The notes under the pieces are model-generated. The model saw nothing but the letters and a program-made list of their open reading frames with translations, had not been told where the DNA came from and ran no database searches. From ARS98 sp030744725 (GTDB taxonomy: Bacteria; Planctomycetota; Planctomycetia; Pirellulales; Pirellulaceae), in NCBI GenBank assembly GCA_030744725.1, contig JASLPZ010000010.1, positions 1 to 42,683 on the forward strand: a stretch of DNA of 42,683 bases, read 5' to 3'. How positions within the stretch are numbered: the first letter of the stretch is position 1; the number at the start of each line of letters is the position of its first letter. This document shows positions 33,436 through 41,819 of the stretch, in pieces. The position numbers and the translations under genes are program-made.

Positions 33436-33457
33436 GGGCCGGTCGGGAGACCGGCCC
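33436..33457. repeat. Hairpin GGGCCGGTC-GGGA-GACCGGCCC
   Basis: A perfect 9-bp GC-rich stem with a GGGA tetraloop (GNRA type) 89 bp after the VWA gene. It may work as part of its terminator, though no T tract follows. From memory, ACCGGTCTCCCGACCGG-like palindromes are common in planctomycete intergenic regions. Confidence 0.65.
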
Positions 33458-33500
33458 AGAACAGTGGTGTTGTGAAGGCGGCTTGTGCGTTGGCCAAGAA

Positions 33501-33573
33501 GGGGTCGGGAGTCTTTTTCGGGCAACGACGTTCGATCGACGGACACCGATGGCCGAAAAAGACTCCCGACCCC
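33501..33573 (-). repeat. Element C, copy 2 (complete inverted repeat)
   Basis: Perfect 21-bp inverted arms (33501-33521, GGGGTCGGGAGTC and on, and 33553-33573) around a 31-bp centre. The same sequence in the other orientation is at 19084-19148. Both copies lie just downstream of stop codons. No coding capacity; a small non-autonomous element or terminator-like repeat. Confidence 0.7.
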
Positions 33574-33599
33574 TCTACTATCCAGACTCAACAGCTGGC

Positions 33600-34589
33600 C
33601 TACCGCCGACGAAGCGCAGGTCTATCAGTAGGATTGGCACGCGCCGTCGTACCTGCTGCATCTTTCGTGTCGCCGGCGTCGGCTGTTGTTACGGACTGCA
33701 TCTCTTCGGTGTAGCGTGCGACGTACTTCATCATGCTGTCCGCACCGTTGAAACCGACCACACTTTCATCCCATTCCATTTCCTTCTTCAAGATTCGACC
33801 GGCGTCAATATCGAATTTGATGGTGCCATTGGTCAACTGTTGCACCAATTGGGATTTGATCGTGCTGTTGTTGACTGGCGTCAATACTTGAGTCTCGACG
33901 GAAATGGTTGCAACGCCGGTTTCGATTTTCTTCAACGTGTATTGCTTGCGTGTCTTGATGGTCTTCTGCCGGCCGTCCTTTTGCCGGATGCGAATCTCGG
34001 CAGGTTCATGCCAGCGGCTACCGACTTTGACAGGCTTGGGAGGCAACAGCATCACCAGATCGCCCAAACCGAGGTTGGCTTGGCGGAGCGAGGTACCACG
34101 TTTGACGATTTTGCCGTCGCTTGCAAATGTCAACGTCGTCAATGGCACACCGATGGTCTTTGCGACATTCTCGTATTCAGGCGGTGCCGTCTTGTCTGTT
34201 TTGCTGTTGAAGCGAATTTCGGGGCGGTCGGACAGTTTTTGCCACATGTCGACGTTCGCCACGGAGTGCGTCACCGTCATGTTGCCTTTACTGTCGACCC
34301 CGGTGATTTGCCAAACCTTGGTGGAGACACTGCGCGATTCCGAGGTCTGGGTGTTGCCTTGAATCGTCGTTTCCGTGGCACCGAGATGTTCGACCTTCCA
34401 ATGCAACGTTTCGCCTTTGGCGAATTTGTATTGCAATGTCACCCGCGCTTCAGTCAGCTTTTTCTTGGCGGCTTCCAATTCCGCGCTCAGTTTCTTGGCT
34501 TCATCATCGGCCGTCGAAGTCAGCGTCAAACAGTGGAGACTCAGACAAAACGCAAGTAGCAGCGACAAAGAGAGGGCGAACGGTTTCAT
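33600..34589 (-). CDS. Exported DUF6263-like protein
   Basis: This 329-aa protein has a signal peptide (MKPFALSLSLLLAFCLSLHC) with a possible weak lipobox, then a short coiled-coil (KKLSAELEAAKKKLTEARVT), then a beta-rich domain with repeated strand motifs (LQYKFAKGETLHWKVEHLGA, KVWQITGVDSKGNMTVTHSV, RKQYTLKKIETGVATISVET) and a C-terminal disordered Ala/Thr-rich tail. The KGETL...V(D/E) start and the SDG...KIVKRG pattern fit the DUF6263 group of exported planctomycete proteins of unknown function. It follows nadK by 54 bp on the same strand and could be co-transcribed, though functional linkage is not apparent. Confidence 0.65.
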   Translation of the reverse strand: MKPFALSLSLLLAFCLSLHCLTLTSTADDEAKKLSAELEAAKKKLTEARVTLQYKFAKGETLHWKVEHLGATETTIQGNTQTSESRSVSTKVWQITGVDSKGNMTVTHSVANVDMWQKLSDRPEIRFNSKTDKTAPPEYENVAKTIGVPLTTLTFASDGKIVKRGTSLRQANLGLGDLVMLLPPKPVKVGSRWHEPAEIRIRQKDGRQKTIKTRKQYTLKKIETGVATISVETQVLTPVNNSTIKSQLVQQLTNGTIKFDIDAGRILKKEMEWDESVVGFNGADSMMKYVARYTEEMQSVTTADAGDTKDAAGTTARANPTDRPALRRR

Positions 34590-34643
34590 GGCATTGCATC
34601 CGTGCAGGGGGCCTTGGAGTGTTTTTCTGGTCGAGCGGCGGAT

Positions 34644-35516
34644 TTATCGGTCCCCGATATTTCCGCCCCAACCCAGTTTTTCGCGAAGCGTGCGGTAATA
34701 CGTTTGTCCAGCAACTTCCACCATCTTAAAAGTCGGTTCGGCTCGTCGCACCTGCACGCAATCCCGATTCGTCAACCGGCAAATGGTGCGACCATCGACG
34801 ACCACTGAAGTCGTTTCGTTGGGCTCTCGAACCACGGCTTCGTAAACGCGATCTGCGGCATCCACCACCGGACGTACTGTTAACGTGTGCGGGCTAATCG
34901 GCGAGATCACAAAGGCCTGCAAATTCTTCCGAAGGATCGGCCCACCCGTCGAAAGGCTATGGGCGGTGGAACCGACAGGCGTGCTGATGATCAAGCCGTC
35001 GCAACTATAGGTAGTTGCCAATTCTCCGTCAATGTAAAGATCGACGTACAGCATCGAGAAGGGCGGTCCGGCCAGGATCGCGGTTTCGTTCAAACCCAAT
35101 TCGTCATGGATCACACAATCATCACGGAGGACCTGACAACGGAACATCAGATGTTCGACGATCTTGCACTTGCCAGCACAGATATCAGGCAAGAACGTCA
35201 GCAGTGAATCACGGGATAAATCTGCCAAGAATCCCAGTCTGCCCATGTTGACGCCGACCACCGGCAACTGGCGGGCAGCCATCTGACGTGCGGCACGTAA
35301 CATGGAGCCATCGCCACCAAACACCAACACCAGATCGGCTTTGACATTGAGTTCGTCAGATGAGTCCAATGCGATGTGGACTACTTCGAGGCATTTCTCG
35401 AGCTCTGGCAAGAGTCGGTTGATCTCTTCGAGAATGCGAGATCGGTCAGCGGCACCGAGCAAAATCGCACGGGGCCGCCCATGCGGTCGTGTCGCCCATT
35501 CTGGCTCGTTGGCCAT
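34644..35516 (-). CDS. nadK: NAD kinase
   Basis: This 290-aa ATP-NAD kinase phosphorylates NAD+ at the 2' position to NADP+ in the cytosol. The motifs are complete: VLVFGGDGSMLRAAR (GGDG at 67-70), NMGRLGFLAD (90-99), LNETAI (142-147), and STPVGSTAHSLSTGGP (178-193). Length is typical. The ATG at 35516 is preceded by AGAGG seven bases upstream, a Shine-Dalgarno-like site that belongs to the first unit of a 39-bp tandem repeat (35522-35638). Located downstream of dxs on the same strand, with a 253-bp gap. Confidence 0.95.
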   Translation of the reverse strand: MANEPEWATRPHGRPRAILLGAADRSRILEEINRLLPELEKCLEVVHIALDSSDELNVKADLVLVFGGDGSMLRAARQMAARQLPVVGVNMGRLGFLADLSRDSLLTFLPDICAGKCKIVEHLMFRCQVLRDDCVIHDELGLNETAILAGPPFSMLYVDLYIDGELATTYSCDGLIISTPVGSTAHSLSTGGPILRKNLQAFVISPISPHTLTVRPVVDAADRVYEAVVREPNETTSVVVDGRTICRLTNRDCVQVRRAEPTFKMVEVAGQTYYRTLREKLGWGGNIGDR

Positions 35517-35521
35517 CTCTT

Positions 35522-35638
35522 AACCTCTGTTTCACTCGATCTTGTAGATTGGAGTTTTAAAATCTCTCTTCTACTCGACGTTGTAGCCTGGGATATCAGA
35601 ACCTCTGTTTCACTCGACGTTGCAGCTTGGAGTTGCAC
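35522..35638 (-). repeat. Three 39-bp tandem repeats directly upstream of nadK
   Basis: Three units of exactly 39 bp at 35522-35560, 35561-35599 and 35600-35638. Each starts with AACCTCTGTTTCACTCGACG or a variant of it (AATCTCTCTTCTACTCGACG in the second). 39 bp is 13 codons, and on the minus strand the units read as a repeated peptide (LQAATSSETEV, SQATTSSRREI, LQSTRSSETEV) without a stop, but no start or family supports a gene. The last unit donates AGAGG as the putative ribosome-binding site of nadK. Degree of conservation is about 65-85 percent. Confidence 0.75.
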
Positions 35639-35769
35639 CCCCAAATGGAAACACAGACGGAGTGCGACTCCATCCTACTGACGAACCCTGATGACGCGAG
35701 GAACGATGCGCTCCACGCATGATGAGTGTGCGGCGGCGTAGGCGTACTGCGGCACGAAACAGCATCCAC

Positions 35770-37683
35770 CTAACGAACGACGTGTTGCTGCTTGTGATCG
35801 GCGTTCGACGTGGGTGCCGCCATACGGCAGGTTCGCGCGATTCCGGCCGCGTCCAAGCCGAGGTCGGCCAGCAGTTCGTCACGATCTCCATGTTCGACAA
35901 ACTGATCGGGAATTCCCAGGCGACGGATGTTCTCTGACGCCAGGCCATCTTCGCTTGCCACTTCCAGGACTGCACTGCCGAAGCCTCCCATCAGCATCGA
36001 CTCTTCCACGGTAACCAGAAATCCAGTATCACCGATTGCTCGGTGTATGATCTCGCGATCGATCGGTTTGGCAAAGCGGGCGTTAACGACACCCACCTCC
36101 AGTCCTTCTCCGCGAAGCAACACGGAGGCTGCCAGTGCTTCGGTGACAAGTGAACCGCAGGCAAGGATTGTGCCGTCTTGCCCCCAGTGCAGCACTTCAG
36201 CCTTGCCGAGTTTCACCGGCGTCCGATTGCCTGGCAATTCACGGGCGGAAGCCTTCGGATAGCGAAGCGAACAGGGGCTTGAATGTTGGATGGCAAGATC
36301 CACCATCTGCGTCATGTCGTGCGCGTCGCCTGGTGCCATGACCACCATGTTTGGGAATAGTCGCATGTAGCCAATGTCGAACACCCCGTGATGCGTTGGT
36401 CCATCGGGACCTGTCAGTCCAGCTCGATCCATCATGAAGACGACGGGCAGGTTTTGCAGGGCGACTTCCTGAAAAACCTGATCGTAGCTCCGTTGCATGA
36501 ACGTGCTGTAGATATCGACAATCGGTCTCAGCCCCGCTTTAGCTTGGCCGGCAGCGAACGCAACCGCGTGGGATTCGCAGATTCCCGTATCGAAAAAGCG
36601 GTCTGGAAATTCGTCACGAATGCTCTCCAGTTTGTTGCCTTGACACATTGCGGCTGTCATCACAGTGACTTGATCGCTGCGTTGCATCTGGGCTCGAATC
36701 GCCTCGCTGGCGAAATCCGTAAAGACCTTGCTGCTTCCCTTTTTCTTGTGGATCGCTTTGCCGTTGTTGTTTTCGAATGCGGGCGGCGTGTGGAAGAACA
36801 CGGGGTCTTCGGCGGCGGGCTGAAAGCCGTGCCCTTTTTCCGTGACCACATGCAAAAGCACGGGGCCCTCTTGTGTCTTGACCATTTGCAGATACTTCCG
36901 CACCACTGCAATGTTGTGGCCATCGATAGGACCAATGTATCGAATGCCTAAATCTTCGAACAGCATACCTCCATGCAAGCCGGCCTTGATACCTTCTTTC
37001 AGCTGCGCCAGCAGCCGTTCAGTTGGATCACCCAACAGCGGAACCTTGGTCAGTGCCTTGGCGATTTCAGTCTTCAGGCCCGTGTAGAAAGGATTGGTTC
37101 GCAATCGGTCCAAGTAGTCTGCCATGCCACCGACGCGGGGACAGATCGACATTCGATTGTCGTTCAGCACAATCAGCAGTTTCTTCTTCATGCCGCCGGC
37201 ATTGTTCAACGCTTCGTATACGATTCCTGATGGAAATGCGCCATCGCCGATCACCGCCACAGCGTAGCGATCTTCTTCGCCAGTCAGGTCATCCCCGCTG
37301 CGCAGTCCCAGCATCGTCGAGACGCTGCTGCCGGCGTGTCCCGTCATGAAGAGGTCGTACTGGCTCTCGTGCGGATTGGGATAACCCATCAAACCGCCCT
37401 TGGTGCGCATTGTCTTGAATTCGTGGTAACGACCCGTGACAAGTTTGTGCGGGTAGATTTGATGACCGGTGTCCCAGATCAGCCGGTCACGGCGAAAGTC
37501 GAAAACACTGTGCAGCGCCAGGCACAGTTCCACCACACCCAGATTCGAGGCAAAATGCGCGGTTCGGTCACTTAGCAAGTTGCACAGAACGTCACGGATC
37601 TCGTCCGCCAGTTCGTTCAACTGCCCGAGGGAGAAGCTGCTGAGGGGTTCCGCCGAGTCAATTCTGGTGAGCAGCGTATGCAT
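35770..37683 (-). CDS. dxs: 1-deoxy-D-xylulose-5-phosphate synthase
   Basis: This 637-aa thiamine-diphosphate enzyme condenses pyruvate with glyceraldehyde 3-phosphate in the first step of the non-mevalonate isoprenoid pathway. It shows IWDTGHQIYPHKLVTGR (residues 69-85), the TPP-binding GDGAFPSG (146-153) to LNDNRMSI (173-180), FDTGICESHAVAFAAGQAKA, and the pyrimidine domain MDRAGLTGPDGPTHHG. Length is normal for Dxs. The usual GHSSTS-like motif reads GHAGSS here. AAAGGA lies before the ATG. Its start is 2 bp downstream of the prenyl synthase stop, so the two are translationally linked. Confidence 0.95.
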   Translation of the reverse strand: MHTLLTRIDSAEPLSSFSLGQLNELADEIRDVLCNLLSDRTAHFASNLGVVELCLALHSVFDFRRDRLIWDTGHQIYPHKLVTGRYHEFKTMRTKGGLMGYPNPHESQYDLFMTGHAGSSVSTMLGLRSGDDLTGEEDRYAVAVIGDGAFPSGIVYEALNNAGGMKKKLLIVLNDNRMSICPRVGGMADYLDRLRTNPFYTGLKTEIAKALTKVPLLGDPTERLLAQLKEGIKAGLHGGMLFEDLGIRYIGPIDGHNIAVVRKYLQMVKTQEGPVLLHVVTEKGHGFQPAAEDPVFFHTPPAFENNNGKAIHKKKGSSKVFTDFASEAIRAQMQRSDQVTVMTAAMCQGNKLESIRDEFPDRFFDTGICESHAVAFAAGQAKAGLRPIVDIYSTFMQRSYDQVFQEVALQNLPVVFMMDRAGLTGPDGPTHHGVFDIGYMRLFPNMVVMAPGDAHDMTQMVDLAIQHSSPCSLRYPKASARELPGNRTPVKLGKAEVLHWGQDGTILACGSLVTEALAASVLLRGEGLEVGVVNARFAKPIDREIIHRAIGDTGFLVTVEESMLMGGFGSAVLEVASEDGLASENIRRLGIPDQFVEHGDRDELLADLGLDAAGIARTCRMAAPTSNADHKQQHVVR

Positions 37684-37685
37684 GG

Positions 37686-38582
37686 TCAGTGATTCCTTTC
37701 CACGACATACCGCGCCAGCGACTCGAGGTGGGCCGCGCGGGAACCAAAGCCCTTCAATTCAGCGCAGGCATCATCGACCAATTGCCTGGCGCGTGTTTGA
37801 CTGGCTTCCAATCCGAGCAAACGAGGAAAAGTGAGTTTACCCCGGTTTGAGTCCTTGCCGATTCGTTTTCCCATGGCCGTTTCGCTTCCGTGGACATCTA
37901 ACAAGTCGTCAATGATTTGAAATGCGAGCCCTAGCTTCTGACCGTACGTATCCAATCGCTGCAGTTGTTCAGGGCCGGCTTGGGCGACAATGGCCCCCAA
38001 TCGTAGCGAGACGCGAAACATTGCCCCCGTCTTACGCCGATGAATCGCCTCCAACTCGGCGAGACCTCCGCTGCCAGTTTCCCCGGCCAAATCGTCGACC
38101 TGTCCGGCAACCATCCCGGAAGCACCCGCCGCGCTGGCCAATTCGACACAACAGCAAGCTGCCACCTTAGCGGGGGAAATCTCTATGGCCATGATCTCAA
38201 AGGCCCGTGTAAGTAGCGCGTCGCCCGCCAGAATCGCCGTTGCCTCGTCAAACTGAGCATGGCAGGTCGGCTGCCCTCGCCGCAAGTCATCGTCATCCAT
38301 CGCCGGCAGATCATCGTGGATCAGCGAATAGGTGTGGATCATCTCCACGGCGCAGGCCGCTGGCATGGCTTGGCCACGGTCATAACCGCACGCCTCGGCA
38401 GACATTAACACCAACAGCGGACGGAGGCGTTTGCACGGTGCCAGCAGACTGTAGCGAATCGCGTCGCGTAGTTTGTTTGGGCAGTCCCCGTTGAATTCGG
38501 TCCAACGCAGGAGGGCGGCTTCGATCTCGGCGCGCGTCTCCGCAACGTAGGCGTCAAACGTAATTGCGGAGATTTCGACCAT
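37686..38582 (-). CDS. ispA: Polyprenyl (farnesyl/geranylgeranyl) diphosphate synthase
   Basis: This 298-aa trans-prenyl synthase joins isopentenyl diphosphate to allylic diphosphates. The first aspartate-rich motif is IHDDLPAMDDDDLRRG (88-103), identical to IspA-type farnesyl synthases, and the second is FQIIDDLLDVHG (221-232). KRLRPLLVLM is the conserved substrate-binding stretch. Length matches IspA. Product length (C15 or C20) cannot be assigned with certainty from sequence. It is directly before dxs, which makes the pathway's first precursor, and downstream of xseB, the same order as the xseB-ispA-dxs run of many bacteria. Confidence 0.92.
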   Translation of the reverse strand: MVEISAITFDAYVAETRAEIEAALLRWTEFNGDCPNKLRDAIRYSLLAPCKRLRPLLVLMSAEACGYDRGQAMPAACAVEMIHTYSLIHDDLPAMDDDDLRRGQPTCHAQFDEATAILAGDALLTRAFEIMAIEISPAKVAACCCVELASAAGASGMVAGQVDDLAGETGSGGLAELEAIHRRKTGAMFRVSLRLGAIVAQAGPEQLQRLDTYGQKLGLAFQIIDDLLDVHGSETAMGKRIGKDSNRGKLTFPRLLGLEASQTRARQLVDDACAELKGFGSRAAHLESLARYVVERNH

Positions 38583-38656
38583 TCGAGGGAGAGTCGGGGC
38601 GGGATTGGGCAGCCAAGAATTGACGTATCTACTGAACCAGTCTTGAGTTTCTTATT

Positions 38657-39031
38657 CTAAAACAGGTCCCCTTGAATGTCTACGTCTGAAGCAGATGGTG
38701 ATTCCGGTTTGGACTGCTTTGGCCGGTGAGATCGGCGTTTGGCTCGCCCCTGCTGCTTCTCTTCCAACGACGATGCTGGGTCGTCGAAGGGGACCGTGGT
38801 CGGGTTGCCCTCCGCGTCCAGGCCGGTCAGCAATTCGATCTTTTGTTCCGTGTCTTTCAGCTTTTGGTGGCAGAACTTGAGATGTTTGACGCCCTCCTCG
38901 TAACGCTGCAGCGATTGATCGAGCCCTAATTCGCCGTCTTCCAGGTCGAGCACGATTTGCTCGAGACGCTCCAGAGCCGCTTCAAAGCTGGGAGATTCCT
39001 TGTCGTCGCGTTTGGTTCGTTTGGTAGCCAC
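38657..39031 (-). CDS. xseB: Exodeoxyribonuclease VII small subunit
   Basis: This 124-aa protein has the helical XseB core: SFEAALERLEQIVLDLEDGE, LGLDQSLQRYEEGVKHLKFC at about residues 15-65. It associates with XseA and is needed for exonuclease VII activity on single-stranded DNA. The C-terminal 50 residues are a charged disordered extension (KQQGRAKRRSHRPKQSKPES) beyond the usual 75-80 aa. The start is GTG, with AGGAAGG about 12 nt upstream. It lies 58 bp after xseA and 74 bp before the prenyl synthase on the same strand. Confidence 0.93.
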   Translation of the reverse strand: MATKRTKRDDKESPSFEAALERLEQIVLDLEDGELGLDQSLQRYEEGVKHLKFCHQKLKDTEQKIELLTGLDAEGNPTTVPFDDPASSLEEKQQGRAKRRSHRPKQSKPESPSASDVDIQGDLF

Positions 39032-39089
39032 CGCTCTAGTTATGCCTTCCTGGGTTGGGGGGTGCGTGCTCTCAGTCGGTAGTCATTTT

Positions 39090-40325
39090 CTAGTCTGAAT
39101 CGGATTCGATCTGCTGGACGCGGCTAACCGTGGTCCCCGTGCGAAAACGTGTGTGGATTTCGTCGCCCACTTCGACAGTCGACGCAGAGCGGATCACCTC
39201 TCCGTCGGATGCCCGGGTGGTCAGGCTGTAGCCACGTCCTAGCACGGCAATTGGACTGAGCGAATCGAGCTGGTTGGCGATCGCCGCAAGCTGACGGCCG
39301 GCCAGCGTTTGCCGATTGCGAACGGCACGTGTGATTCGCTGTTCAAGTTCATCCAACGATCGCGACAACAGATGGACGCGATCAAATGGCTTTCGCATGA
39401 CTGGGCTGGTAGCGACGGCTTCAAATTGGGCGCGTGCGGTCATCGCGCGTGAGCGCAGGCCATTGGACAGGCGGTGGCGAAAATTGCCTAACACGGCGCC
39501 AAGTTCCTCGCGAGACGGCACCAACAGCTGACCGGCGTCGGTCGGTGTTAGCGCGCGTGCATCGGCCACCAGGTCTGACAGTGTCACATCGATTTCGTGA
39601 CCGACTGCCGAAATAACTGGAACCTCGGACATGTGAATGGCACGAACCACGACTTCTTCATTGAAGCACCACAGATCTTCGAGACTGCCACCGCCTCGAC
39701 CCACCACAAGCACATCCAAGGGCGGCTGCATCTGATTCGCCTGGGCGATGGCGTGGGCAATCTCAGTCGCCGCACCTTCGCCCTGAACTCGAACCGGAAT
39801 CACGATGACGTGGGCACCCTGCCATCGCCCGCGAAGAACTTCCACAAAGTCGCGTACCGCTGCCCCGGTCGGGCTGGTCACGAAGCCAATCCTGGCAGGG
39901 AAACGGGGCAGGGGGCGTTTACGTTCGGATGCGAACAACCCTTCCGCAGCCAATCGCTGCTGCAGTTGTCGCAACGCCATCTGCAACGCACCTAGCCCCT
40001 TCGGTTCCATCTGCCGAATGATCAGCTGATAGCTTCCTCGAGGTGCGTAGACGTCGACGTTGCCACAACAGATGACTTGCATACCGTCCTGCAGATCGAA
40101 TGGCAATCGGCTGGCTGTGCTCCGCCAGATGACGCCACGAATCTGCGACTCGCCGTCCTTCAGTGTGAGATAAACGTGACCTGACCGGGGACGAGAAACA
40201 TCTGAAAGTTCACCTTCCACCCAAACCGACGAGAATTCGAGCTCCAGGGCTGCTTTGATGCGCGCCGTCAGCACGGACACACTCAATACAGGCCGGTCAT
40301 GCTTTTCAGAGAGAGGTACTTCCAT
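39090..40325 (-). CDS. xseA: Exodeoxyribonuclease VII large subunit
   Basis: This 411-aa large subunit has an N-terminal OB-fold (LSVSVLTARIKAALELEFSS, VWVEGELSDVSRPRSGHVYL), then the catalytic domain: IGFVTSPTGAAVRDFVEVL (about 150-168), VVGRGGGSLEDLWCFNEEVV, PVISAVGHEIDVTLSDLVAD and ALTPTDAGQL. The C-terminal half is a coiled coil, then a short basic end. It degrades single-stranded DNA into oligonucleotides together with XseB. It is somewhat shorter than the E. coli enzyme, with a shorter C-terminal coiled coil, but the catalytic residues of the family are present. Confidence 0.93.
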   Translation of the reverse strand: MEVPLSEKHDRPVLSVSVLTARIKAALELEFSSVWVEGELSDVSRPRSGHVYLTLKDGESQIRGVIWRSTASRLPFDLQDGMQVICCGNVDVYAPRGSYQLIIRQMEPKGLGALQMALRQLQQRLAAEGLFASERKRPLPRFPARIGFVTSPTGAAVRDFVEVLRGRWQGAHVIVIPVRVQGEGAATEIAHAIAQANQMQPPLDVLVVGRGGGSLEDLWCFNEEVVVRAIHMSEVPVISAVGHEIDVTLSDLVADARALTPTDAGQLLVPSREELGAVLGNFRHRLSNGLRSRAMTARAQFEAVATSPVMRKPFDRVHLLSRSLDELEQRITRAVRNRQTLAGRQLAAIANQLDSLSPIAVLGRGYSLTTRASDGEVIRSASTVEVGDEIHTRFRTGTTVSRVQQIESDSD

Positions 40326-40370
40326 GTCAATCCCAAGCAGTCAGAGCGGAAGTAGGAGTGGCCATTGTGA

Positions 40371-41678
40371 CTATTCCGGCAGGCCGTCAAACACCCCACG
40401 TGATGTCTCTGCACGTTCCGCCATTTGCTCCGCGACGATTTGGGCGCGTCGCTCGAGGTACTTATAGCCGTCCGTGATCGGATCGGTCTGACGCGATTCT
40501 TGGGGTAAGCCATGGAGGCGATACAACGATTGAATTCTTCGCTGTGTGACTGGCGAAAGGCTGTTCACACCGGTGCGAAAATCAAACTCTTTCGTCATGG
40601 CAAAAATCTGGTCGATCGTGTCGCCAAACGGCACGGTGCCCGCGATGATTTCGTCTGTAGGCAACTGCAAGTAACCGGGATACATCATGAGGTTCTGGTC
40701 AGCGACGTGAAATGCGCCAAAGATATGCCCCAGTTCGTGGAGCAAGATAGTCTTCGCGCGGTTTTCGTGATAGTCCTTGCGATCGGCCACCATAAGATGT
40801 TGGCCAAAGAAGGCGGCCCGTCCAAGCTGGCCGGTAAACGCCGCTTCGCCGTTGACGCTGGAGTAGTCTCCATAACCAACCAACGCTACGATTAGATCGA
40901 CTTCGTTTGGAGACTGCTCCAACAGCCGTGCCCACCGAGACTTCAAATCAACGGCAACTCCATCGTATTTCCATGCGGAGGTCTCTGTGAGGACCAGGCG
41001 GATCGAGTATTCGCGTCGGTAGTATTCCGACGCGCTGGCAACGATGCGTCTGATACGTTCACGCCACTCTGGAAATGCGTCACGGTACGTGTTGTCCGCG
41101 ATCGCTCGCACGGTCACGACACGATTGGTGACGTCGAAGAGGGCTTCGAACGATTCTTCGGTCCGGGCGTCATTCCCAGCCGGGTCAAGCGTTGGAGCTT
41201 CAATGGAGGGAGTACGAGTTGGCTTGGGTTGCGATACCGTTGCGGCGCGATCTGGCTTCGCAGCAGTCGCGGTGGCTGGCGGTGCGGGCGATCCTGAATC
41301 GTCGCGCGGCGCCGGCGGTTCGTCATCGATGTTGGTTGTTACATCGGGCAGGGCCGGACGTCGAACCTGGGTCACGGCCCTCAGGCGGCCTTGAGCCACG
41401 TTGTCAATCCGATAGGTTTTTCTCGCCTCAAGCCAAGCGTAATGTGCCACGTCGGTGAGGTAGCTGATCCGCACGCGATTCGAAGTCGCGTGCGTTTGTT
41501 CTTCACCCGGGGCAATTTCATGCGTCTTGCTCCATGCCACGTCTGCACTGTCGCGCAGCGAATAATAGAACATTCGCTTATCGCGATTTTCGATGACGAC
41601 GTCATCCGCTCGTGAGAACTGCAAAGAACCAGACACGCAGATCAACATCAACAGCCAAAGTGAATAACTGCGCTTCAT
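40371..41678 (-). CDS. Exported metzincin-like zinc protease with proline-rich linker
   Basis: This protein of about 435 aa has a signal peptide (MKRSYSLWLLMLICVSGSLQ), an N-terminal beta domain (IENRDKRMFYYSLRDSADVA), a Pro/Ala/Thr-rich linker at about residues 125-175, and a catalytic domain with LLHELGHIFGAFH near 312-322, the HExxHxxGxxH zinc signature of metzincins, and a downstream NLMMYPG that fits the Met-turn. The catalytic glutamate is present in HELGH. Likely a periplasmic or secreted endopeptidase. ATG 41678 was chosen because it starts the signal peptide; an in-frame start lies 10 codons upstream. It is 45 bp before xseA and may share its transcript. Confidence 0.8.
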   Translation of the reverse strand: MKRSYSLWLLMLICVSGSLQFSRADDVVIENRDKRMFYYSLRDSADVAWSKTHEIAPGEEQTHATSNRVRISYLTDVAHYAWLEARKTYRIDNVAQGRLRAVTQVRRPALPDVTTNIDDEPPAPRDDSGSPAPPATATAAKPDRAATVSQPKPTRTPSIEAPTLDPAGNDARTEESFEALFDVTNRVVTVRAIADNTYRDAFPEWRERIRRIVASASEYYRREYSIRLVLTETSAWKYDGVAVDLKSRWARLLEQSPNEVDLIVALVGYGDYSSVNGEAAFTGQLGRAAFFGQHLMVADRKDYHENRAKTILLHELGHIFGAFHVADQNLMMYPGYLQLPTDEIIAGTVPFGDTIDQIFAMTKEFDFRTGVNSLSPVTQRRIQSLYRLHGLPQESRQTDPITDGYKYLERRAQIVAEQMAERAETSRGVFDGLPE

Positions 41679-41819
41679 CCCGCATCTCCTAGCCTGACCA
41701 ATGCCCATTCATGCCATAGGATTGATTCTATGGGCTGTCGTTGGGAAAGCAAATGGCGAGCGTGCGGCGTCGAGCACTGCGTTTATTGGACAGTTTGGCC
41801 CGCAGAACGCGTAACAGGT

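Larger units (their letters stand above)
33348..33599. other. Repeat-bearing gap between convergent genes
   Basis: This 252-bp gap between two stops holds a strong hairpin at 33436-33457 and element C copy 2 at 33501-33573. Together they probably terminate both genes. Short frames across it are translations of the repeats. Confidence 0.6.

Noticed and set aside
33357..34559. 400-codon plus-strand frame opposite the DUF6263-like gene
   Set aside because: It overlaps almost the whole minus-strand gene, which has a signal peptide and ordered domains; the plus frame has Phe/Arg-rich shadow composition and begins in a repeat.
35522..35638. Possible CRISPR array
   Set aside because: Units are contiguous 39-bp tandem repeats with no spacers between them, only three copies, and no cas genes nearby.
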